A stretch of DNA of 5,066 nt from the NCBI GenBank assembly GCA_947627525.1, contig CANQWJ010000103.1, positions 1 through 5,066 on the forward strand, in the 5' to 3' direction. The DNA comes from an uncultured Bacilli bacterium. Lineage in GTDB: Bacteria > Bacillota_I > Bacilli_A > RF39 > UBA660. Below the pieces are notes generated by a model. The model was not told the origin of the DNA. It saw only the letters and a list, made by a program, of their open reading frames with translations, and ran no database searches. Within the stretch, counting starts at the first letter, position 1. The number at the start of each line of letters is the position of its first letter. The translations under genes were made by a program, and so were the position numbers. This document shows, in pieces, positions 1 to 5,062 of the stretch.

Positions 1-432
1 CGCGAATATAAGGATAATCTAACAAGATTTGCTTTTAATCCTGATAAAGAAAATAATTACAATAGTGTAATTGTTGATATCATCACTAATAATATTCTTT
101 TACAAAGTGTACCTTGGGATATTGGTCTATTAAAAAGAGTTGTTAAACCAATATTAGAAGAACGCGAAGATTATTATCAGCATGGTTATCATATTGCTTA
201 TCTAATACTTAAGGAATATGCTGTTTTTATTCATAATAATGTCGGTAAAGAAATCGAACAATCAACTATTGAAGATCATTTGATAGCCTATGCTCATGCT
301 CTACTAAATCCATCGCAAAAAAGGATTGTAGAAATGCCAAAGGATATATCATCCTATTTAGAAAATACGGAAAATGATATTATTAAAACAAAACCTAAAG
401 TTAAAGAAAAAAGATATAATCGAAATAATTAA
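1..432 (+). CDS. C-terminal part of an unrecognised protein, first visible member of a three-gene paralog array (5' truncated)
   Basis: Frame 1 is open from the first base to a TAA at 430-432, giving 143 residues with no start in view, so the gene begins upstream of the window. I do not recognise the family. By eye it aligns with the C-terminal halves of the next two proteins: 'FAFNPDKENNY' (residues 10-20) matches 'QGFDPECDNDY' in the second gene and 'EAFDVNDENDY' in the third, and 'WDIGLLKR' (39-46) matches 'WDLTALKK' in the third. A helix-rich stretch follows (about 62-102, 'HIAYLILKEYAVF'), then a charged, lysine-rich tail ('KTKPKVKEKRYN'). No membrane segment is visible in this portion; an N-terminal anchor like that of its neighbours cannot be tested here. 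The next gene starts 20 bases downstream on the same strand, so co-transcription is likely. Coding status is well supported; paralogy rests on a hand alignment; function is unknown. Confidence 0.8.
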   Translation, partial: REYKDNLTRFAFNPDKENNYNSVIVDIITNNILLQSVPWDIGLLKRVVKPILEEREDYYQHGYHIAYLILKEYAVFIHNNVGKEIEQSTIEDHLIAYAHALLNPSQKRIVEMPKDISSYLENTENDIIKTKPKVKEKRYNRNN

Positions 433-452
433 AGCAAATAGGGGGAATTAAT

Positions 453-1520
453 ATGACTTTTGGGTTAGTATTATTAACATCTGTTATAATGGGCACTGGA
501 ACTACTATCATTGGATATACTAGCATAAAAGATGATATAAAACATCTACAAGATTTAAATGCCAAAGACTATAAAACGCAACAAATTATGCGTTATTTTG
601 AGGGAAAGTGCCATTTTGACGAAATAACTGTCAATACTTGTAATTTCACAAATCTCATTCAAAAATATCTTGATAGTCGTTTTACTGATCGTATTACCGT
701 TGATGTAGAAGAAGATTACTATTACTTAAATTTATTATTATATCTAATTAACACTTATTACTACAAGATTGATGAATATCCTATTAAATCACGAGAAGTT
801 TTATTAAATACTATTTTAGATGATGTCAATAAATTTTTAAAAGGTCGTCCTTTAAATAGTTTTAATGAAAATGACTTAAAAAAATATTTGAGAAAGACCG
901 AAGTCTTAAATAAAAATATTAAAAATGACCTATTAGAAAAGTATAAAAAAGCCCATATATCAATATTACCAGATGGAAGAAAGAGGAAGTTTTTTTCAGG
1001 TGAGCGTTGGTATTTACAATCAGTCGCTAGTCAAGGATTTGATCCCGAATGTGATAATGATTATCTTGCTATTTTTGAAATATTAGCTCAAGAAAATGAT
1101 AATTATGAAGAAATTAAAAAAAATAGTAATATCACTTTGATTAGAAAACTAGTTAGCTCGCGATGTGTAGAGTTTCATTATAATGACTTAGTCATAGCTC
1201 AAATTATCATTAAAAGAAGTTGTCAGTTTGCTATAGATGATAAACGAAACAAAATAATAGCGAAGGACTTAGTGCTTGCTCTTTGTGAAGATTTATGGGA
1301 AAGTAATAGAGATCATTGTCAAAACATTATTAGGCGATTTGTTCAAGATATTATGGGTGATGATAGCATTGACCATTATTCCAAGCATTTACCTCCATCT
1401 AAAGATCGCTATAGTCATCTTAGAGATTATTATATTGACCTAATAGATGAATTTGATCAAGATAATGCCAATAATCAAATTGCACAAACTCCTAAAAAAC
1501 TAGTTAAGGTATTAAAGTAA
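453..1520 (+). CDS. Unrecognised 355-residue protein with N-terminal membrane anchor, second member of the paralog array
   Basis: The ATG at 453 is preceded by AGGGGGA (440-446) at normal spacing, which fixes the start. Residues 3-23 are hydrophobic (VLLTSVIMG, then TTIIGY). No positive charge precedes this segment, while Lys residues follow it (26, 30). By the positive-inside rule this suggests a single anchor with the N-terminus outside and the body in the cytoplasm, but that is inference. There is no lipobox. The soluble part opens with a polar, probably coiled helix (24-45), then a block shared with the next protein: MRYF (46-49), Cys53, Cys63 in 'CNF', 'RFTD' (76-79), 'LNLLLYLIN' (92-100), 'GRPLNSF' (131-137) and 'DGRKR' (174-178). 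A second shared block begins near 'FDPECDNDYLAI' (196-207) and includes a helical stretch at about 226-282. The C-terminal tail is polar and ends in basic 'PKKLVKVLK'. The protein has seven cysteines. It lies between two relatives, and its stop overlaps the next gene's ribosome binding site. I see no catalytic signature and assign no function. Confidence 0.85.
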   Translation: MTFGLVLLTSVIMGTGTTIIGYTSIKDDIKHLQDLNAKDYKTQQIMRYFEGKCHFDEITVNTCNFTNLIQKYLDSRFTDRITVDVEEDYYYLNLLLYLINTYYYKIDEYPIKSREVLLNTILDDVNKFLKGRPLNSFNENDLKKYLRKTEVLNKNIKNDLLEKYKKAHISILPDGRKRKFFSGERWYLQSVASQGFDPECDNDYLAIFEILAQENDNYEEIKKNSNITLIRKLVSSRCVEFHYNDLVIAQIIIKRSCQFAIDDKRNKIIAKDLVLALCEDLWESNRDHCQNIIRRFVQDIMGDDSIDHYSKHLPPSKDRYSHLRDYYIDLIDEFDQDNANNQIAQTPKKLVKVLK

Positions 1521-1531
1521 GGTGATACAAT

Positions 1532-2566
1532 ATGTGGGAAGCAACAGTTATTTATTCATTATTATTAACGTGCTCTTGTAGCATAACTATGGCGGTTGAA
1601 GCAAAAAAAATCTATAATAGAGAAAAAAAAGATTTTCAATTAAGCTGTTATAATTTTCAAAGAGAAATGCGTTATTTTGATAATAAATGTCAACCAGAGT
1701 TATCTATTTATAGCTGCAATTTTTCTAAATTAATAGAATCTTTTCTAAATACTAGATGTACTGATCAAGTTGAAGTTCAAGTTGAAAATGAATTTTATGA
1801 TTTAAATCAATTACTTTTCTTAATTAATAAAAATGCTCAAAATATTCTTGGTGATAATCCGCAGAATTTAACACGCAAAGATTTGTTAAATCGTTGTTTA
1901 GAAGAAGTTATGGACAATCTACAAGGACGTTCTATAGATACTTTTAATAGTAAAGACTTTTATCATTTCTTAAAAACATCTAAATTATTTACCAAAGAAG
2001 TGCGTTCTTCATTATTAAAAACATATAAAAAAAGAAAGACGGTCAAACTTAAAAATGGTCAAAAAAGAGACATTGTATTATTGAGCACGGAATATGATCA
2101 AGATTATTTTATTGGTGAAGCTTTTGATGTCAATGACGAAAATGATTATTTAGCCATTATTCAAAGACAAGAATGTGATGATATTGAATGGGATCTTACA
2201 GCACTTAAAAAATATGTAATTTTATATATTTATACTAATCGTACTAGAGAAACTAAATCTGATTATAAAACGGTCCATAAATTAATTGGTCATATTTATA
2301 AAACTCTAAAAGAACAGGGAAAAGACAAGTTTGGATATCCAGAACTAATCGACCATAGTTTAAACTTATCGCTACCAATTATGGATTCTTTATCAAAACT
2401 TGGGGTAAGTATTAATGGAATAGTAACTAAAAGTTTTTTAAGTAATAATCAATTTTCACTAAGTAGTAATAGTAATTATTATGATGATGAAATAACAATT
2501 AGTAGTATTGAAGAAGAAACTTCTCATGAAAATATTAAAATTAAAAAACTTGGTTATAAGCAATAG
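1532..2566 (+). CDS. Unrecognised 344-residue protein with N-terminal membrane anchor, third member of the paralog array
   Basis: AAGGTGAT (1519-1526), overlapping the preceding stop codon, sits five bases before the ATG at 1532 and supports this start. Residues 4-22 (ATVIYSLLLTCSCSITMAV) are hydrophobic and followed by a basic stretch (KKIYNREKK), again suggesting an N-out anchor with a cytoplasmic body. Cys14 and Cys16 lie in this segment but do not form a convincing lipobox. The central block is collinear with the preceding protein: MRYF falls at 46-49 in both, Cys53 and Cys62 are kept, and 'CNFSKLI', 'RCTD', 'LNQLLFLIN', 'GRSIDTF' (132-138) and 'NGQKR' (175-179) match. I count roughly 25 identities in 55 columns over residues 46-100, fewer later. 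The shared C-terminal block starts near 'FDVNDENDYLAII' (198-210). After about residue 292 it diverges into a Ser/Asn-rich, then acidic, tail ending in 'IKIKKLGYKQ'. A terminator follows 11 bases after the stop, so this gene ends the transcription unit. Function unknown. Confidence 0.85.
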   Translation: MWEATVIYSLLLTCSCSITMAVEAKKIYNREKKDFQLSCYNFQREMRYFDNKCQPELSIYSCNFSKLIESFLNTRCTDQVEVQVENEFYDLNQLLFLINKNAQNILGDNPQNLTRKDLLNRCLEEVMDNLQGRSIDTFNSKDFYHFLKTSKLFTKEVRSSLLKTYKKRKTVKLKNGQKRDIVLLSTEYDQDYFIGEAFDVNDENDYLAIIQRQECDDIEWDLTALKKYVILYIYTNRTRETKSDYKTVHKLIGHIYKTLKEQGKDKFGYPELIDHSLNLSLPIMDSLSKLGVSINGIVTKSFLSNNQFSLSSNSNYYDDEITISSIEEETSHENIKIKKLGYKQ

Positions 2567-2577
2567 AATAATGTTTT

Positions 2578-2616
2578 AGATAAAGTTTAAGATAATAATG
2601 ACTTTATCTTTTTTTT
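2578..2616 (+). terminator. Rho-independent terminator of the paralog array
   Basis: AGATAAAGT (2578-2586) pairs perfectly with ACTTTATCT (2601-2609), a 9-bp stem around a 14-base loop; TTA/TAA inside the loop could extend it. Eight Ts (2609-2616) follow at once. It sits 11 bases after the stop of the third array gene and before the nusB promoter, so it separates the two units. The stem is AT-rich, as are the other terminators here, so efficiency is uncertain. Confidence 0.75.
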
Positions 2617-2626
2617 ATGATAAAAT
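2598..2626 (+). promoter_or_regulatory. Extended -10 sigma-A-type promoter of nusB-xseA-xseB
   Basis: TAAAAT (2621-2626, 5 of 6 to TATAAT) is preceded by TGA (2618-2620), the extended -10 TGn. ATGACT (2598-2603, 4 of 6 to TTGACA) lies exactly 17 bases upstream. The -35 falls inside the right arm of the upstream terminator. Transcription would start near 2633, leaving a leader of only about ten bases ahead of the nusB ATG. An alternative -10, TATGAT (2616-2621), overlaps it. The assignment is by pattern only. Confidence 0.6.
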
Positions 2627-2632
2627 TTTTAT

Positions 2633-2638
2633 AGGTGA
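2633..2638 (+). promoter_or_regulatory. Ribosome binding site that decides the nusB start
   Basis: Three in-frame starts crowd together here: GTG 2635, ATG 2638 and ATG 2644. AGGTGA at 2633-2638 is placed five bases before ATG 2644, normal spacing, and overlaps the other two. The protein from 2644 begins MKSRSELREIA, a typical NusB beginning. I therefore prefer 2644. Confidence 0.75.
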
Positions 2639-2643
2639 TGGGT

Positions 2644-3045
2644 ATGAAAAGTCGAAGTGAACTTCGTGAAATAGCAATGAAAGCTTTATATCAAGTATAT
2701 ATTTATGAAGCTAGTAAGACTGATTATGATATAAAGGCCATTATTAAAGATTTATTAGAAGTTGAAAATGATTTTGTCAATTTATTAGTTAATGGTGTTT
2801 TAGAAAAACAAAAAGAGATTGTTAAGATTGCTAATGAATATTTAGTTGATTGGGATATTGAGCGTTTATCTAAAGTCGATAAAGCTATTTTATCAATTGG
2901 TATTTATGAACTAAAGTACACTGATACACCTAGTGTTGTTTCGATTAATGAAGCAATTGAATTATCTAAAAAATATAGTGATGAAAAAGTAACTAAAATG
3001 ATTAATGCTACTCTTGATAAAATTTTTAAAGATGGAGAGAAATAA
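2644..3045 (+). CDS. nusB: Transcription antitermination factor NusB
   Basis: NusB is a small all-helical cytoplasmic protein. With NusE (ribosomal protein S10) it binds boxA RNA and helps RNA polymerase read through rRNA operons. From ATG 2644 it is 133 residues, close to the usual family length. Recognisable features are the N-terminal 'R..A...LYQ' helix (residues 8-17, boxA-binding face) and the central 'VDWDIERLSKVDKAILSIGIYEL' region (W70, R74, D79, ending at 90), written here in part only. The hallmark 'SINEAIELSKKYS' (100-112) and a C-terminal 'KMINATLDKI' (118-127) follow, the last in place of the commoner 'FVNGVLDKI'. An upstream GTG at 2635 would add three residues but lacks a well-placed ribosome site. 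Its TAA shares one base with the xseA ATG, suggesting translational coupling. It is the first gene of its operon, behind its own extended -10 promoter. Identification is firm. Confidence 0.95.
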   Translation: MKSRSELREIAMKALYQVYIYEASKTDYDIKAIIKDLLEVENDFVNLLVNGVLEKQKEIVKIANEYLVDWDIERLSKVDKAILSIGIYELKYTDTPSVVSINEAIELSKKYSDEKVTKMINATLDKIFKDGEK

Positions 3046-4364
3046 TGACTGATAATTACATTACAGTTACACAATTAACTAGATATATTAAATATAAGAT
3101 GGATAATGATAGTAATTTAAATCATATCTGTTTAAAGGGCGAAATATCCAATTTTAAGGCTCATTCGCGTGGACATTTATATTTTACTATCAAAGATGAA
3201 AACACACGTATAAATGCCGTTATGTTTTCAGGAAACGCTTCTAAATTAAAATTTAGTCCAGTAGATGGTACAAAAGTGTTAGTCATTGGTAAAGTTAGTG
3301 TCTATGAAGCAACTGGTGGTTATCAAATCTATGTCAGTGATATGATTGAAGATGGCATTGGTAACCTCTATGTCGAATTTGAAAAGTTAAAAAAGAAATT
3401 AGAATTAGAAGGACTATTTGATCCTAAACACAAGAAAAAGATTCCCAAGATGCCAAAAAAGATTGGTATTATAACAGCGCCAACTGGAGCCGCAATCAAA
3501 GATATTTTATCGACGATTAAAAGACGTTGGCCCATTGCGGAAACCATTCTCTTTCCAAGTTTAGTACAAGGAAAAGAAGCTGCCGAAGACATTGTTCGTA
3601 ACATCAATCGTACTAAAGATTTTGATCTTGATGTCTTAATCGTTGGTCGCGGTGGAGGATCAATTGAAGATATGTGGTGTTTCAATGAAGAGATTGTTGC
3701 CCGTGCTATTTATGATTTAGATGTTCCCGTAATATCAGCGGTTGGTCACGAAATCGATTTCACCATTTGTGATTTTGTCAGTGACTTACGTGCACCAACG
3801 CCAACTGGAGCTGCGGAAATGGCTGTTCCCAACATAAGTGATTTCTATAACTATCTAAATCAAATATATATACGTCTCAATAAGAGTACTAATAACATCA
3901 TTAAGAATTTAAAAGAACGATTAGATTCCTTAAAAAATAGTTACGTTTTAAAAAATCCTTTAAATATTTATGAAAGTGTTGAACAGAAGTTTGATAATTT
4001 ATTAGAACGCTTACAATTAAATATCTTAAATATTATAAATAATAATAAAACACGTCTAAATAATGTCAAAACTAGTTATATCTTAAATAATCCCGATATC
4101 ATCTATAAAAATAAAAAAGATGAATACTTAAAACAAATGGATAAATTACATATCAATATGACTAATCTTTTAACTAATAACACTAATAAATATTTATTAT
4201 TAGTTAATAAATTAGAAACATTGAATCCTCTTTCGACAATTAAAAGAGGTTATTCTATTACGCGTAAAGATAATAAAGTAATTACTAAAGTTAAAGATGT
4301 TAAAAAAGACGATCTTTTAGAGATTGAACTAAGTGATGGTAAAATAAATAGTAAGGTTATATAG
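3045..4364 (+). CDS. xseA: Exodeoxyribonuclease VII large subunit XseA
   Basis: XseA is the catalytic subunit of exonuclease VII, which degrades single-stranded DNA from both ends to short oligonucleotides without needing metal ions and acts in DNA repair. The 439 residues are full length for the family. An N-terminal OB-fold (about 5-101) contains 'LKGEISNFKAHSRGHLYFTIKD' (30-51, in part) and 'GTKVLVIGKVSVYEATGGYQIYV'. The catalytic domain (about 125-262) carries 'IGIITAPTGAAIKDIL' (140-155), 'GRGGGSIEDMWCFNEE' (201-216), 'ISAVGHEIDFTICDFVSD' (230-247) and 'RAPTPTGAAE' (249-258). A long helical region (about 265-395) is built of ~45-residue repeats, with 'SYVLKNP' at 299-305 and 'SYILNNP' at 344-350, and is where XseB is known to dock. 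The C-terminus has 'LSTIKRGYSI'. GGAGAG (3034-3039) is the ribosome site; the start overlaps the nusB stop. folD, commonly between nusB and xseA in Bacillus-type operons, is absent. Confidence 0.97.
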   Translation: MTDNYITVTQLTRYIKYKMDNDSNLNHICLKGEISNFKAHSRGHLYFTIKDENTRINAVMFSGNASKLKFSPVDGTKVLVIGKVSVYEATGGYQIYVSDMIEDGIGNLYVEFEKLKKKLELEGLFDPKHKKKIPKMPKKIGIITAPTGAAIKDILSTIKRRWPIAETILFPSLVQGKEAAEDIVRNINRTKDFDLDVLIVGRGGGSIEDMWCFNEEIVARAIYDLDVPVISAVGHEIDFTICDFVSDLRAPTPTGAAEMAVPNISDFYNYLNQIYIRLNKSTNNIIKNLKERLDSLKNSYVLKNPLNIYESVEQKFDNLLERLQLNILNIINNNKTRLNNVKTSYILNNPDIIYKNKKDEYLKQMDKLHINMTNLLTNNTNKYLLLVNKLETLNPLSTIKRGYSITRKDNKVITKVKDVKKDDLLEIELSDGKINSKVI

Positions 4365-4372
4365 GAGGAATT

Positions 4373-4603
4373 ATGGCTAAAGAAAAAGAAAATACTTTTG
4401 AAGAAAATTTAAATAATTTAGAACAAATCGTCAAAGACTTAGAAAGTGGTAATGTACCATTAGACGACGCTATTAACAAATTTACGGAAGCTATGAAGAT
4501 TGCTAAAGTATGTGATGAAAAGTTAAAGAATGCCGAAGCAAACGTCAATAAAATTTTAAATGAAGATGGTACTTTGAGTAATTTTAAAATTGAAGAAGAA
4601 TAA
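4373..4603 (+). CDS. xseB: Exodeoxyribonuclease VII small subunit XseB
   Basis: XseB is the small accessory subunit of exonuclease VII; several copies decorate the helical arm of each XseA and are needed for activity and stability. The 76-residue product has the family pattern: 'TFEENLNNLEQIVKDLESGN' (8-27), 'PLDDAINKFTEAM' (29-41), then 'CDEKLKNAEANVNKIL' (48-63), forming two antiparallel helices. The usual 'YEEG' after the turn is 'FTEA' here, a mild divergence. A strong AGGAGG (4363-4368) overlaps the xseA TAG stop and lies four bases before the ATG, so the subunits are probably translated in step. The last codons (EEE and stop) also form the transcription terminator. ispA, a frequent downstream neighbour in Bacilli, is not here. 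Identification is firm. Confidence 0.95.
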   Translation: MAKEKENTFEENLNNLEQIVKDLESGNVPLDDAINKFTEAMKIAKVCDEKLKNAEANVNKILNEDGTLSNFKIEEE

Positions 4604-4617
4604 TTCTTCTTTTTTTG
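4593..4617 (+). terminator. Rho-independent terminator of nusB-xseA-xseB, overlapping the xseB coding end
   Basis: AAGAAGAA (4593-4600) pairs with TTCTTCTT (4604-4611), an 8-bp stem whose three-base loop is exactly the xseB TAA stop codon (4601-4603). A run of Ts continues to 4616 before G4617. The left arm codes for the C-terminal glutamates of XseB. The stem has only two G-C pairs, so strength is uncertain, but position and T-tract are right for the operon's end. Confidence 0.65.
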
Positions 4618-4667
4618 TCAAAAATAGTAAAGTATATAAATATAATACTTTTTGCCAATATATACTA

Positions 4668-4676
4668 TGTTATAAT
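4668..4676 (+). promoter_or_regulatory. Extended -10 promoter of the 90-residue orphan gene
   Basis: TGT followed by a perfect TATAAT (4671-4676) makes a consensus extended -10. No good -35 lies at 17 bases (CTTTTT, 4648-4653); TTGCCA at 4652-4657 is five of six but only 13 bases away. The extended -10 probably suffices. Transcription should start near 4683, giving a leader of about 20 bases. The stretch ATGTTATAATTTTTATA (4667-4683) resembles the nusB -10 region. Confidence 0.7.
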
Positions 4677-4701
4677 TTTTATATAAAATAGGAGTGATTA
4701 T

Positions 4702-4974
4702 ATGTTTAATAATGCTTTTAATGGTTATGGTTCTAATACTTTTAATCCCGTTAATCAAAACTTAAAAAATGGTAATATTGCTGGTTTAAATAAAGGTCCA
4801 AGTAGTGTTGCGGGAATTTCTTCTAGTCCTACTAGCGTTGCTGGTGAAAAGAATATGCCAACAAAAAAAGATCCATTTGCTAATGTACATATAGAAAAGA
4901 ATCCTGCTCGTCAAGTAATGAATTCTAAAGGACAAAACTTAATTCATAATGAATTTCGTGGCATAAAAAATTAA
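4702..4974 (+). CDS. Small Asn/Gly/Ser-rich protein of unknown function, 90 residues
   Basis: AGGAG (4690-4694) stands seven bases before the ATG at 4702, an extended -10 promoter lies just upstream and a terminator follows, so this is very likely a real single-gene unit. The 90-residue product is unrecognised. Its first 50 residues are low-complexity, rich in Asn, Gly, Ser and Phe (MFNNAFNGYGSNTFNPVN), and contain a short repeated motif, 'PSSVAG' at 33-38 and 'PTSVAG' at 43-48. The second half is more ordered in composition and basic: 'KKDPFANVHIEKNPARQVMN' (55-74) and 'LIHNEFRGIKN' at the end. There is no signal peptide, membrane segment or cysteine. The net charge is positive (about +6 by my count of Lys/Arg against Asp/Glu). 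It looks largely disordered and might bind nucleic acid or a protein partner, but that is only inference from composition. Confidence 0.75.
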   Translation: MFNNAFNGYGSNTFNPVNQNLKNGNIAGLNKGPSSVAGISSSPTSVAGEKNMPTKKDPFANVHIEKNPARQVMNSKGQNLIHNEFRGIKN

Positions 4975-5000
4975 TTACCAATTAAAGAAATTAATTACCA
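4968..5000 (+). repeat. 13-base direct repeat with 20-base period at the end of the orphan gene
   Basis: AAATTAATTACCA occurs at 4968-4980, spanning the stop codon of the orphan gene, and again at 4988-5000, where it forms the left arm of the terminator. Either copy can pair with TGGTAATT (5005-5012). It probably arose by a small local duplication. Confidence 0.7.
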
Positions 5001-5018
5001 GTTATGGTAATTTTTTTT
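4993..5018 (+). terminator. Rho-independent terminator of the orphan gene
   Basis: AATTACCA (4993-5000) and TGGTAATT (5005-5012) form a perfect 8-bp stem with a GTTA loop, followed by eight Ts (5011-5018). It sits 18 bases after the stop at 4974. ATGATAAAA follows the T-tract directly, as it does after the array terminator. Confidence 0.75.
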
Positions 5019-5045
5019 ATGATAAAAATAATAGTGTAGTTTAAT
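5018..5045 (+). promoter_or_regulatory. Possible promoter for the next gene beyond the window
   Basis: Two candidate -10 elements are present and I cannot choose between them. TGA-TAAAAA (5020-5028) directly follows the terminator T-tract and resembles the nusB extended -10. TTTAAT (5040-5045) is followed by TTTTTAAAAAGG and would place the start next to the ribosome site, as at nusB. Neither has a convincing -35. Confidence 0.35.
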
Positions 5046-5052
5046 TTTTAAA

Positions 5053-5062
5053 AAGGAGATGA
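5053..5062 (+). promoter_or_regulatory. Strong Shine-Dalgarno site for a gene starting just past the window end
   Basis: AAGGAGATGA differs at one base from the ideal AAGGAGGTGA. No start codon with normal spacing is complete before 5066; the ATG inside the motif (5059-5061) is too close. The start should fall within the first few bases after the window. Confidence 0.6.

Noticed and set aside
1532..1591. Lipoprotein signal in the third array protein (Cys14 or Cys16)
   Set aside because: The residues before each Cys (LLT-C, TCS-C) do not fit a normal lipobox, and there is no positive charge before the hydrophobic segment.
2635..2643. Upstream GTG and ATG starts for nusB
   Set aside because: They overlap the only plausible ribosome site, while ATG 2644 has correct spacing and gives a typical NusB N-terminus.
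3368..3685. 105-codon open frame on the - strand
   Set aside because: It lies wholly inside the conserved catalytic region of xseA and mirrors its codons; no ribosome site or independent context supports it.
4357..4548. 63-codon open frame on the - strand with hydrophobic residues
   Set aside because: It is antisense to xseB; the Phe/Ser/Leu composition is what reading Lys/Glu-rich codons backwards gives.
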